DNA of 64,000 nucleotides from Diacronema lutheri. Lineage: Eukaryota > Haptophyta > Pavlovophyceae > Pavlovales > Pavlovaceae. This document shows, piece after piece, positions 10,501-19,750 of the stretch. Each line of letters begins with the position of its first letter. The first letter of the stretch is position 1. Location: positions 1,116,001 to 1,180,000 of the forward strand of contig JAGTXO010000003.1 of assembly GCA_019448385.1 (NCBI GenBank). Direction: 5' to 3'. Under the pieces are notes generated by a model that did no database searches, was not told the origin of the DNA, and saw only the letters and a program-made list of their open reading frames with translations. Position numbers and translations under genes: made by a program.

Positions 10501-12080
10501 ACACCCCGCCGATGTCGGACGTGCGCGTCAGGTACGCGGTCTTTGCGACGCGCTTCGACATCTCCAACCGCGTCTTCGACTACGCCGGGCGCGAGCGGCC
10601 GCCGGCCGATCTGCCGTGGCACGCGCGGCGCTCGTGGGTTGGCCTCGCGCCGCTGCCGCGCGTGCCGCTCCCGGGCCGGCAGCCCGTCAAGTCGGTGGTG
10701 ACAGATGGCGTCGCCGTGCACGCCGTCGGGACCGTCCTCGTGCCGAAGGCGCAGGCGCCGGCCGGCGGCTCGGGCGTCCTGCACCGCTGGCGCCGGCCGG
10801 ACGGGCGCATCGCCGTCGCGCTCGGCTCCGAGCTGCGGCGGGCGATCGACGTCGAGGCGGCGGTCGTCGTCGCGGCCGACCCGAACATGGGCAACATCAC
10901 CACCTACTCTGCGCACGTCGGGCGGGCGGCCGTCTGGCGGCAGTTCACGCAGCGCGCGCGCGCGCGCGCCGCGGGCTTTGCGCGCGAGACGGCCAAGACC
11001 AACGCGGCGCGGCGGCGCGTGCGCAAGGACGGGCGCGGCGAGGAGTTCAGCGTGGAGGCGGACGAGGCGCGGCTTGGCGAGGCGCACAGCGCCAAGGTGC
11101 TCGGCGAGGGCGAGTTCCACGCCTTCCACCGCGAGAGCGCGCGGGTGCGCGAGCGCGCCGCCGAGCACGTGTACGACGCGCCGGCGCGCCGGAAGGAGCG
11201 CTGGCGGCGCGACAGCGGCGGGCGGTCCAACGCGGCGCGCGTCGCCGAGGCGCTCATCGCGGCGCACTGTGTCGACGGCGTGACGCGCGACCGGCTGCTC
11301 GTGTGCGTGGGCAAGTGGCTGCGCGACCACAAGGGCGCGCAGCCCAAGGGCGCGCCGCCCGCCTTCCAGGTGGGGCTGCTGCGCGAGCTGCGGCGGCGCG
11401 GCGTCGCGGCCGTCTTCGTGCCCGAGCCGTACACGTCGATGCACTGCTCGATGCCGCGGCTCGCCAAGGGCGGCAGGCTGCAGCGCTGCGGCGCGGAGCT
11501 CGCGCAGAACCCGCGCCTGCCCGTGGCAAAGGGCGGCACGCGCACGGTGCACGCGCTCGTCATCTGCCCGGCGTGCAACGGCGGCAAGAAGCCCGTGCAC
11601 CGCGACTACAACGCCGCGCGCAACATCTTCTACGACGTGCACGACATGGCGGCGCACGCGGCCGGGCGCGACACCACGTCGACGCCTGAGCGCTTTGCCC
11701 TCGTGCTCGCCTGGTGGGCGCGCGGCGAGGTGTGGGAGCGTGAGGAGCGCATGGTGCACGGCGAGGGCGACGACTGCGACGACGAGTGCGACGGCGACGA
11801 CGAGGGCGACGACGAGGGCGACGACGACGACGACGACGATGGCAGCGGCGACGGCGGCGGCGGCGAGGGCGACGGCGACGGCGACGGCGACGGAGGCGGC
11901 GGCGGCGACGACGACGATGACGGCGGGGGAGGCGGCGGCGGCGACGGCGGTGGCGACGACGGCGGCGGGCGCGGCGGCGGTGGCGGCGGCGGCTCTCGCG
12001 CCCGCACCCCCGCCCGCGGAGCTGCCAGCGCCAGTGCCGGCGGCGGCAGCGCGCGCGGGCCGAAGCGCGGCCGGCGTTGA
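3..12080 (+). CDS. Giant multidomain protein: Ulp1-like modules, YqaJ exonuclease, chromodomain, C-terminal Fanzor
   Basis: Partial at the 5' end; the frame is open at the window edge. Proposed exons are 3-1895, 2011-10227 and 10356-12080. The second intron (10228-10355, GTGCGC...CAG, phase 0) is convincing because it joins two Fanzor-like segments in frame. The first (1896-2010, GTGCGC...CAG, phase 0) is inferred from the same donor type and a frame change. Order of parts: an Ala-rich 19-residue repeat; an Ulp1-like peptidase module (GHF, VLVDTL, QRGATCG near 825-1060); a poly-Ala/Pro linker; a segment with SEADAH resembling the FEN/XPG I-region (about 2205-2320); further degenerate Ulp1-like modules; YqaJ (5215-5700); a PPPAAA linker; a chromodomain (8908-9086); a Fanzor (about 9424-12080); an Asp/Gly-rich tail ending in a basic stretch. 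Function inferred: nucleic-acid processing and spread of the element. Confidence 0.7.
96..330 (+). repeat. Coding minisatellite, 51-57 bp unit, about 4 copies
   Basis: Four tandem units start near 96, 152, 209 and 260, each beginning with a GCC TTC GCG CCT GCC-like run. They translate in the frame of the giant protein as a 17-19 residue Ala/Pro-rich repeat containing AFAPAADGVF. The copies are diverged from each other. The unit length is a multiple of three, so copy-number change would keep the frame. Confidence 0.8.
1434..1503 (+). repeat. (GCC)n run coding for poly-alanine
   Basis: About 22 consecutive GCC codons in the giant ORF, preceded by Pro-rich (CCGCCA) and GCC-rich stretches from about 1290. 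They form a long poly-Ala linker between the first Ulp1-like module and the next segment. The run is prone to length change. Confidence 0.85.
5215..5700 (+). other. YqaJ-type exonuclease domain
   Basis: Domain within the giant ORF. It opens with RWHDERWEEVTGSKVG, which matches the R...TxSK entry motif of YqaJ/lambda-exonuclease-like recombinases. It continues through a GEAVA helix, then SPDGLAI followed by VLVEVKT, the PD-(D/E)xK metal-binding core, and a QLQLGMHVL helix that carries the family glutamine. All expected catalytic positions are present, so an active 5'-3' exonuclease is plausible. YqaJ enzymes resect DNA ends for recombination in phages, large DNA viruses and several eukaryotic mobile elements. 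Here it probably processes element or target DNA ends. Confidence 0.85.
7036..7176 (+). repeat. 18-bp tandem repeat coding for PPPAAA
   Basis: About seven near-identical 18-bp units encode alternating PPP and AAA (variants PPPTAA, PPPAVA), ending in a run of prolines. It is a stiff linker between the YqaJ half and the chromodomain/Fanzor half of the giant protein. Confidence 0.8.
8908..9086 (+). other. Chromodomain
   Basis: The segment begins EEARTYEVEAVVDERRK, continues with FQFRIRWRGYDESADTWEP and ends with an acidic/basic helix (about 60 residues). It keeps the aromatic cage positions (Tyr of TYEVE, Trp of RWRGY, the second Trp of DTWEP) that read methyl-lysine on histone tails. Chromodomains occur on integrases and transposases that target heterochromatin. 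Here the domain sits immediately before a Fanzor nuclease in the same open frame, which suggests chromatin tethering of that nuclease. The domain call is strong; the targeting role is inference. Confidence 0.9.
9424..12080 (+). other. Fanzor (eukaryotic TnpB-like RNA-guided nuclease) region
   Basis: C-terminal part of the giant ORF, about 840 residues across an intron at 10228-10355. RuvC-I Asp is in VAADPNMGN (codon 10878-10880). RuvC-II Glu is in VFVPEPYTSMHC (codon 11424-11426), with the TS..C signature typical of TnpB/Fanzor. RuvC-III Asp is in HRDYNAARNIF (codon 11604-11606), matching the RDxNAAxNI signature. A CPAC zinc knuckle precedes RuvC-III; its partner knuckle is imperfect (HCSMP, QRCG). 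The N-terminal half is helical and starts with an RVINKVV segment. Fanzors use a guide RNA (omega RNA) often encoded at the 3' end of their element, so the 12081-12533 region deserves attention. An active nuclease is plausible because the full D-E-D triad is present. Confidence 0.88.
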
Positions 12081-12323
12081 CGCACGGCCGAGCCGCGCAG
12101 CGGTCGACGCTTTGCGGGCTCTGCCCAGGTCGCGCGCGGCTGGCGACGCGTGCCGCGCGCGGCACGACCGTGCACGCCGCCACCCGTGGCCGAGCGCGCC
12201 GCACCAGCCGGCCCGCTCCAACCGCCGTGCGGATCACGGACGCTCGCTACGGCTCGTCGGCGCGCGTCACCTGCGCCGGCGGCCACGGCGCCGTCTGCTC
12301 CGGCCTCGTCGCGAGCAGCCCGA

Positions 12324-12487
12324 CCGCTGCTCGCCGCCCGCACGCCGCCGCAGCAACGCTGCGCGTCGTGCTCCCCCGCTCGCCAAACGCGAAGAGCTCC
12401 CTCACAAGGACGTCCTTCCGAACGGCCCGCGCTGCACTCGGGGCGCGATCGTGCCCCTGATCGGATTTGGCTTGACCATCTATACGC
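12324..12487 (+). repeat. 164-bp dispersed repeat, copy A, downstream of the Fanzor ORF
   Basis: The segment starts CCGCTGCTCGCCGCCC and ends CCATCTATACGC. It matches 38913-39076 almost base for base along its whole length, with only a few substitutions and small indels. It lies 244 bp after the stop codon at 12080 and 46 bp from the end of the CEP164-like gene. No direct repeat flanks this copy. It has no terminal inverted repeats, no poly-A tail and no clear pol III A and B boxes. It may be the right end or guide-RNA region of the Fanzor element, or an independent short element. The rest of 12081-12533 shows no gene. Confidence 0.85.
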
Positions 12488-12533
12488 GGACTCCTTCATT
12501 CAGCACGACTCGCCGTTAAGCCGCCGCTTCCGC

Positions 12534-15500
12534 TCACGGCCCAGTTTGGGGGCTCGGCGGATCGTCGGCGCGCACCCCGTTCGTCCGCCCCTGGCGGCCG
12601 CTGGTGCGCGTGCCCGTGGCCCGACGCGCGCGCGCATCCGCGCTCCAGCCGCGCGTCACAGAGCGCTCGCGCGCCGCGCTCGCGCTCGCGCTCGACAGCT
12701 CGGCGCTCTCCGCCTGGCAGCGCGCGAGTGCGCGGTCAACATACTCGTGCATGCGATGGCGCGGGACGAGCGTGGAGCGGAAGACGACGACGCCGTCGTC
12801 CGGCGTGTCCTCGAGGTCGAGGTCGTCCTGGCGCGTGCGGCCGGCCGGCCGGTGGCGTGGAGGGCAACGCCGGTGAGCGCATGTAACACACGTGCGCGTG
12901 CGCGCGCGAACAAAGTTGGCCGCCAGCAAGCGCGCGCGCGGCAAATGGCGACGGGCTCGGGCTCGGGCGCGGGCGGGGAGGGGGGGAGCGGGGTGGGGGG
13001 GGGGGGGGGGGTGTGTGTGTGTGGGTTGGGGGGGGGGGGGGGGGGGGGGCGCGGACCTGCTCCTTCCGCGTCAGCAGCTGCGCCATGTGCCTGCGGAGCA
13101 GACGGCCGTCGATGCGCGGCGGCGCGCACGCCGGTCCGGGCGGGCGCGTGCGCAGGACTGCGGGCGAGGCGTCGTCGCGGCGCGCGCTGCTGCCCGCGCC
13201 ACTTTGCCAGTGGCTGCCGTCAAGGCCGTGGCGGCGGACCGTCGAGCGCGACGGCGACGACGGCCTGCTCGCCGCCGGGTGCGCGCGTGGCCCGTCGATC
13301 CACTGGCCGAGGATATCGGGCCGCGAGAGGAACTGCGCGTCGGCCGACGCTGCAAGGCTCGCGGACGCGGCTGCGCACGCGCCGTCGGCAGTCCGACCGC
13401 GGCATGCTCGCGCGAGGCGCGCGCCCGTCGCGGCGCTCGCTGCGGCCGCTGCGGCGGCCTGCGACTCGACGCGCGCAGCCTCAGTGCGCCGCTGCGCGAC
13501 GTGAAACCAGACGAGACTCGCGCGCGCCCAGAGCGCGTCGACGTTCTCGTCGACGATCGCGAGGAACGCGTCGAGTGTCTGCAGCTTGCAGCCGAGGAAG
13601 GCGAGGTCGTCGGGGATCGCCGCCTGCAGCGCGAGCGCCGTGCCGTGCACCGCGCGGCACACCTCCCGGATCCGCACCGAGAGCCGCGAGTTCTCCTCCT
13701 CGAGCTCGGCCAAGTCGAGCGCGCGCGCGCTCGCGCGCACGCGCCTGATCGCGAGCAGGCTGAGCGCCGACGCGGGGCTGGCGAGCGCGAGCTCAAACGG
13801 CGATGGCGAGCGCATGGGCGAGTCCGGCAGTGCCAGTGGCGAGCGCATGGGCGAGTCCGGCAGTGCCAGCTCGGCGGGCACGCGCGCGCCGCCGCTCGCG
13901 CGCGCGCCGTCGAATGGCAGGCGCGCGCCGGCGCCACGCACGAGCGCGTCGACGCCGTCGCCGTCGCCGCCGCCGCCGGCCGCGCCGCTCGCAGCGCCGT
14001 CGCCGTCCGCTCGCGTGAGCGCGACACGTGGGGTGCTCGCTCGGCCTGGCGCGATCAAAGCGGGCGCGCGGGGGCTTGACGCGAGATCGTCGGATGCAGC
14101 GGCGCCGTCGGCGCGGCTCGCCTCGACGGCCGCGCTCGACGGAGACGGGCCGCCGACGCCCACGTGGTCCGCACCAGCGCCGTCCACGGAGCAGCGCGCG
14201 ACGATGCGCGCGGCTCGCCTCGACGGCATCGCCGCGCGCGTGGGCGCGCCAGCGGGCGGCGCGGGCGCGTGCGTGCGCGCCGCGTCCGCCGGCGCGCTGC
14301 AGAGCTCGGCAACGCCGTCGTCGTGCGCGCCCGCGCGCGGACCGTCTGCGCCGCCCGCGTCGGGCGGCGCAGGCGGCGCTTCGCCCGCGCTCGCGAACGC
14401 GAGGCCGCGTTGCCTGCTCGGGTCCTCGCCATCGCGCCTGCGCTGTCTCGCGCCGAGGAGCGCGCGCTCGCGCGCGGCGAGCGCACCCACGTCCGCCGCA
14501 AGCTCGCTGATGCTTGCGAGCATCTGGTCAAAGTAGGCAGCAAGGCTCTCGTTCTGCGTCGCCATCGTGCGGTACGCGCCGACCAGGTCGTCGGCCATCG
14601 CGCGCGTCGGCATCGGCGCTGGCTCGGCGCCACTTGCCGCCGCACCGTGTGACGCACAGCCGCCCGCGCCGTCGGCCGCCGCGCCGCGCGCGCCGCAGCT
14701 GCCGACGGAGGCGCGCGGCCAATGGCAGCTGCCGGGCGGCGCGGGCGTAGCGGCCGAGCCGGGCGGCGCGGGCGCGGCCGGCGCAATGGCTGACGGCTTG
14801 CGCCGGCGGCTGATCGCCGCGAGCTGCTCAAACTCGCCCGCCCACGCGTCCGACTGCGTGCGCAACAAGCCGAGGCGCACGCGCCGCCGCTCGCGCTCGC
14901 GCGCCGCGTCGCGCGCGCGCTGCGTGGCGCTCACGCGCGCCCACTCGCCGCTTGCGACCATGGACTCGTGCGTGACGGCCGAGCTCTTGTGCAGGCGCTC
15001 GACCGTGTCGCCGAGCGCGTCCGCGACCGTCAGACGCGCGCGCCGCTCGTCTTCCGTCTCGCGCACGTGCTTAACGAGCGTGCGCGCGATCCGATCGCGC
15101 GAGTCGATCTCGGCCTCGACGTACGACGAGAGGAAGAGCATGTCGCCATCCATCTTGGTCGAGTAGACCGCCTGCTCGGCGAGCTTGCGCACGATCTTGC
15201 GCCGGTCGCCGCGCAGCGTGTCGATGTGCGCCTTGAGCTGCGCATTCGCCGTCGTCGCCTCGGCGAGCCGGCGCTGCGCCTGCTGCAGGCGCGAGTGCGC
15301 GACGTGCGCCGATCGCGCACTGTACCTGTCGCGCGCGGCGGCGTCGGCGGTGCGCGCGGCGCCACGCGCCTCGATGTGTGTGCGCTCCTCATCGCGCATC
15401 GCCGCGAGCCGCGCGTCCAGCTCGTGGCCGTCCATCTGCTGGTGCGTGATCAGGTCCTCGTAGTTGCGCTTGCGCTCGACGAGCAGCTCAGCGCGAGCCG

Positions 15501-16836
15501 CCGCGCCCTTGTCCGAGATGTCGAGGCCGGGCACCTGCGTCGCGAGCGCGTCGAGCGCGCGCGCGCGCTCGTCCGCTTCATCATTCGCTTCGGGCAGAGC
15601 GAGCGCGGCCTTTGCGATCGAGCGCCAGCGGCGCGCGCGCGTGTCGCGCACGCGCTCGATGAGCTCGCCCGTGTGGCGCGCGGCGGGCGGCGGCGCAAAG
15701 TTGGACAGGAGCCGGCCGCGGAGCGCCGCAACATCTTCAGGCGCCGCGCCGCCACCGAGTGTCGCGCCGTGCACGGGCGGCGGGCCCGCGTGCGGGCGCG
15801 CGGTGCTCGCCGTCGCCGCGCGCGCCGCCGCCGTCGCCGCCTCGCGCGCCGCCGCCGCGTCGGGCGCGCGCGCGGCCGCGTCAAAGGTGATGAGCGGCTT
15901 GCCGTGCGCCCGCGAGATGTGCAGCTTGAGCCGCGCGAGCAGCCGCTGTTGCCAATCGGGCGCGCGGCCGACGCCGGCGGGCGCGAGGCGCGGGAGCACA
16001 TCGCCCCAGTAGACCTCCTCGCGCACCGCGCGCACCGCCGCTGGCGCCGGCTCGCGGCCGGGCGAGCCGAGCAGCACGAACGTCGAGTTGCGCAGAGCGG
16101 CGCCCGCGTCCGCGCGGGGCTGCTGCTCCGCCAGGCCGCGGCCCGTAGCGGCCGCATCGGCGCGGCGCGCCTTAGGCTCGTCGCTGGGCACTCCGAGCGG
16201 CAGCGCGCCTGGCACCGACAGCGTGTGACCCGCCCCGCCGCGCTGCTGCGGCGGCAGCGGCGTCGGCATTGTGCGCGGCGACATGCCGCACTTTTGCGGC
16301 GAGTGCGCGTGCGCGCTAGGGTCGGCGCGGAGCGAGGCGGGTGGCGCGGTGGAACGTGGCGACGCCGCGGCGGGCTCAGAGCACGACGCGCCGCCCCTCT
16401 TTGGCGTGCCGGCCACGACCATGCCCGCGCGCCACGGCCGCTCTTGCTCGGCGGAGCGCGCTCGCTGCGTCGGCGGCGCCGGCGCGCCGATGCGCGCCGC
16501 GCGCGTGAAGCGCGCGGACGAGATGCGCTCGCCGGCGTGGCGCAATGCAGCCCCACTTTCGGGCGGGTGCGCGCGCTCGCTCGCGTGCTTGCGGTAGAGC
16601 GCGCGGAAGTGCTCGTCGGTGGGCGACTCCCATCGCGTCTCGCCGCGCTTCACGTCAAAGTAGTACGTGTTGCCCTGCGCGTCGCTCGCCACGGCCCAGC
16701 CCGCGGGAAGCGGCGCCTCAAGTGCCTCGCGTGCAATCCACAGCAGCTCCGCCTCGTCGTCGGCGAAGCCGAGGTACCGCGCCATCTGCACCACCTGCTC
16801 TTCCGCTGCAGCAGAGTCGCCTTCCCGTGCTTCCAT
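12534..16836 (-). CDS. CEP164-like WW-domain basal body protein
   Basis: Two exons: 16836-13057 and 12827-12534, about 1,357 residues. The intron (13056-12828, GTCCGC...CAG, phase 0) contains the poly-G/GT tract. The N-terminus has a helical segment with DDEAELLWIAREALEAPLP, then a WW domain (GWAVASDAQGNTYYFDVKRG, ETRWESP). This pairing is the signature of CEP164, the distal-appendage protein that docks basal bodies and starts cilium assembly. The rest is low-complexity and coiled coil with S/T-P motifs. A 33-bp tandem duplication (13805-13870) repeats LPDSPMRSP, a likely proline-directed kinase site. The start lies 74 bp from the divergent RF1 start. The WW/N-terminal call is strong; orthology of the C-terminus cannot be judged. 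Confidence 0.8.
12971..13049 (+). repeat. Poly-G / GT tract inside the CEP164-like intron
   Basis: A 17-base G run (12995-13011) is followed by a short (GT)n and a 22-base G run (13028-13049). It lies wholly within the intron of the minus-strand gene, where the transcript is C-rich. The template could form G-quadruplexes. Confidence 0.9.
13805..13870 (-). repeat. 33-bp tandem duplication in the CEP164-like gene
   Basis: Two almost identical 33-bp units give LPDSPMRSPLA twice in the protein. It is a recent in-frame duplication of a Ser-Pro-rich motif. Confidence 0.85.
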
Positions 16837-16910
16837 CGTTCACCCTGTCTGTTGAGAGGGAAACGAAACCGTCAGCCAAGGAGGTGCCCAATTTTAAAAA
16901 AGGCTTCAGG

Positions 16911-18294
16911 ATGCCGTCGCGCGCACGTGACCTCTCATCAGCGCGTCGGCCGGCGGCCACGGCCGCCGCGCTGCTCGTGGCGCACCTGGCGCTCGCGGCT
17001 GGCTGGCAGCCGGTCGCTTTGCGCACCGGCTGCGCGCGCAGCCGGTCTTGCCCCCGCCGCTCCGCCTTCGCCATGGAGATCGTCGACGACTCGTTCCTCG
17101 TCAAGTCGCTCACCGCGATGAAGCAGAGCTTCAACGAGCTGACGGAGCAGCTCTCAGACCCCGCCGTGGTTGACGACTCGGCGCGGATGCAGCAGGTCTC
17201 CAAAGATCGCGCCCGCCTAGAGAAGCGCGTCGTCGTCTACGACGCGTACCAGAGTGCAAAGACGCAGCTCGCCGATGCGCGCGCGATGCTGCAGGAGGAA
17301 GCCGACGCGGAGCTCAGAGAAATGGCGCGCGAGGAGATGCGCGGGCTCGAGGCGGAGATGCAGCGGCTGTACGACGAGCTTCAGCTTCTCCTCCTCCCGT
17401 CCGACCCCAACGACGAGAAGAACGTGATGCTCGAGATCCGCGCCGGCACGGGCGGCGACGAGGCAGCCATTTGGGCGGGCGACCTTGTCAAAGTCTACCA
17501 AAAGTACGCCGAGTCGCAGCGCTGGACCATCTCGCCCGTCACGCTGCAGACGAACGAGGCGGGCGGCTATAGCAACGCCGTCCTCGAGCTCAAGGGCGAC
17601 GCCGTCTATTCCAAGATGAAGTACGAGGCGGGCGTGCACCGCGTGCAGCGCGTGCCCGCCACAGAGACGCAGGGCCGCATCCACACGTCAACAGCGACGG
17701 TCGCGATCATGCCCGAGGTCTCGGATGTCGACGTGAAGATCGACCCAAAAGACATCACGCTGTACGCGCGCGCGCGCGCGCGCGCGCGCCGCGCGCGCGT
17801 CCGGCACCTCGTCGTTGCGCCCTCCCTTGTACTCGTCGTCGCGCTGCAGCTTACCGTTCTCATGCCCCCTTCCTGCGCGCAGGACGACCGCGCGCTCGAG
17901 CGGCGCGGGCGGGCAGAACGTCAATAAGGTCGAGACGGCGGTCGACCTGGTGCACCTGCCCACTGGCATCCGCATCTTCTGCCAGCAGGAGCGATCGCAG
18001 CTCAAGAACCGCGAGCTTGCCATGTCATTGCTCCGCTCGCGGCTTTACGACCTCGAGCTTGAGAAGCAGAACTCGGAGCAGGCGGCCAAGCGGCTCGCGC
18101 AGGTGGGCTCGGGCTCGCGCTCGGAGAAGATCCGCACGTACAACTACAAAGACAACCGTTGCACCGACCACCGCCTCTCGCACAACTTTGCGCTTACGCA
18201 GTTTCTTGGCGGCGACATCGACCAGGTCATCGCGATGTGCATCGCGTCCGACCAAAAGACGCAGCTCGAAGAGCTCGCTGCGCAGAACAAGTAG
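16911..18294 (+). CDS. prfA: Peptide chain release factor 1, plastid-targeted
   Basis: Exons 16911-17761 and 17883-18294 give 420 residues. The intron (17762-17882, GTACGC...CAG) splits just before the catalytic loop, and splicing restores [16 protein letters not shown] with the universal GGQ motif. The body matches bacterial/organellar RF1 in order: helical domain 1, the [11 protein letters not shown] segment, the [19 protein letters not shown] segment, then GGQ and the [17 protein letters not shown]-terminal motif. The leader has a hydrophobic signal-like stretch ([15 protein letters not shown]) followed by a basic region ending in RRSAFAME. This resembles the ASAFAP motif of plastid import in algae with red secondary plastids, so plastid location is inferred. 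Peptide release at UAA/UAG stop codons is the family role. Confidence 0.9.
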
Positions 18295-18417
18295 GGCCGG
18301 CGCTGAGCGGGAAAAAGGAAAAGGGGAAAAAAAGAAATTTTATTGCTACGCACGGATCCACTTATAACCCGCACGATCCACATCGACCAAAAGACGCAGT
18401 CGCGGGCCGAACGATGC

Positions 18418-19647
18418 TCAGAGGCGCGACTGCGGCCCTGCGCCCACGGGCAGACGAGCCGCCGTTACGGCCGCACGGGCACCTGCTGCCGCCGAGTCGA
18501 TGTGGTGCAGCAGGTGGCGCGCGGCGACAAGGTCGGACCACGTCGGTGAGCACGGAGCGGAGAACGTGCCACCCGTCCAGCCGAGGTGGCCGCCGCGCCG
18601 CGTGACGGCGACGGCGACCTGTGGGTTCGCGAGCATCTCGCGCAGCGGCGCGTCGCCAATCGCGACGATCGGGTCGTCCTCCGCGTGCAGGCAGAGCAGC
18701 GGCGTCGCAAGCCGCGCAAAGTCAGGCCGGTTGGCCGCGTAGTAGTGCTCGGCGTCCTCGTACCCGTGCAGCTTGCAGATGACGCTCTCCTCGAGCGCGC
18801 GCAGCGTCACGCTGCGCACGAACGCGGGCCAGTCGATGCCGTGAAGGTGGGCGCGGCTCGCGCCGTGCGCGGCAAACGTCAGCTTCGCGAGCTGTGTGAG
18901 CCCAAAATTCATCGCGCGCGCCACCGCCGAGCCCTCGAGCGTGCGCATTGCGGCAGTGAGCGCGAAAGGGGACGAAACCGTAACCGCGGCGCAAAACGGC
19001 GAGCGCGCGCCGCACACGGAAAGGAACTTGGTGAGCAGCGTGCCGCCCATCGAGAAGCCGATCGCGCCGAGCGGCACCTCGCCATTGCTCGCGCGCGAGA
19101 GCAACGCGCGCATCGCGTCGATGGCCGCCGGCAGATCGCGCCACGAGTCAGCGCACCCGACGCGGCTTGAGGTGAGCGCCTGGCCGCCGACACCGCGGTA
19201 ATCGAGGCAGGCGGCGGAAAGGCCGGAGCGACGTAGGTGCGCCATCGTATGCTGCACGTACGCCGAGCGCGAGCTATTGTTCAGGCCCGGCAGGATGAGG
19301 ATGGCGCCGCGCGCGCGCGCGGCGCCGCCGGCCGGGTGCTCCCAGTCGAGCCGCGCAGTCCCGCCGTCGGCGAGGCGGACGTCGTGGCTCTCTCGCGAAC
19401 CGTGCTTCAGCGGCGGTGGGCGCAGCAGCATGGCGCCCGACGCGAGCTCGCCCGCCAGCTCGAAGAGCACGTGCGGGCTGTGCGCGCGCAGCAGGTGCTC
19501 GGCGCACGCCGCGACGAGCGCGCGAGCCTCATCCGTGTCCGCGTGATGGACGACGGGCAGGCGCGCAGAATCGAGCCACCGGCGCGCGATGAAGACCGCT
19601 GCGCCGCCGAGCGCCGTGGCTGTGACGAGCGCGCCTCCGGCCGGCAT
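18418..19647 (-). CDS. Alpha/beta hydrolase, YheT/EMB8/ABHD1-3 type
   Basis: 409 residues, single exon. A short N-terminal hydrophobic stretch (residues 5-20) suggests membrane anchoring, as in ABHD1/2/3 proteins. The fold markers appear in order: LILPGLNNSS as oxyanion region (about 117-126), DYRGVGG, the nucleophile elbow GFSMGG with Ser199, the acid in HAEDDPIV and the histidine in RGGHLGW. The family includes membrane lipases and phospholipases with medium-chain substrates. The start ATG leaves 103 bp to the divergent phosphatase gene. Confidence 0.9.
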   Translation of the reverse strand: MPAGGALVTATALGGAAVFIARRWLDSARLPVVHHADTDEARALVAACAEHLLRAHSPHVLFELAGELASGAMLLRPPPLKHGSRESHDVRLADGGTARLDWEHPAGGAARARGAILILPGLNNSSRSAYVQHTMAHLRRSGLSAACLDYRGVGGQALTSSRVGCADSWRDLPAAIDAMRALLSRASNGEVPLGAIGFSMGGTLLTKFLSVCGARSPFCAAVTVSSPFALTAAMRTLEGSAVARAMNFGLTQLAKLTFAAHGASRAHLHGIDWPAFVRSVTLRALEESVICKLHGYEDAEHYYAANRPDFARLATPLLCLHAEDDPIVAIGDAPLREMLANPQVAVAVTRRGGHLGWTGGTFSAPCSPTWSDLVAARHLLHHIDSAAAGARAAVTAARLPVGAGPQSRL

Positions 19648-19750
19648 CCGCGAGGAGAAGGGGCAACGGGGACGCGCGCGCGACCGACTGAAATGTGCGC
19701 ACGCGTCACGCCATTCCCGCGCAGCTGAGGATTGATCAGAACATTTCAGA
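19648..19750. promoter_or_regulatory. Bidirectional promoter with 9-bp inverted repeat
   Basis: This is the whole gap between two divergent start codons. It holds CTGAAATGT (19688-19696) and its exact reverse complement ACATTTCAG (19741-19749), the second abutting the + strand ATG. The symmetry fits one regulatory site used in both directions, but 9 bp could arise by chance. Confidence 0.4.

Larger units (their letters stand above)
1..12487 (+). mobile_element. Large Fanzor-bearing element, right part only
   Basis: This block differs from the compact host genes to its right. It holds a single huge coding locus combining peptidase-like modules, a YqaJ exonuclease, a chromodomain and a Fanzor nuclease. 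Fanzors are known mainly as cargo of eukaryotic transposons and large viruses, so a mobile origin is inferred. The left end lies outside the window. The right limit is set provisionally at the end of the 164-bp dispersed repeat (12324-12487), because a second copy of that repeat elsewhere has a target-site duplication and so is itself mobile. No terminal inverted repeats, target duplication or recognisable transposase were found for the whole block. The long open frames suggest it is young. It could also be a domesticated host gene beside an unrelated repeat. Confidence 0.55.

Noticed and set aside
12324-12487. 164-bp repeat as a classical tRNA-derived SINE
   Set aside because: No convincing A box plus B box, no poly-A or simple repeat tail; kept only as a dispersed repeat of unknown type.
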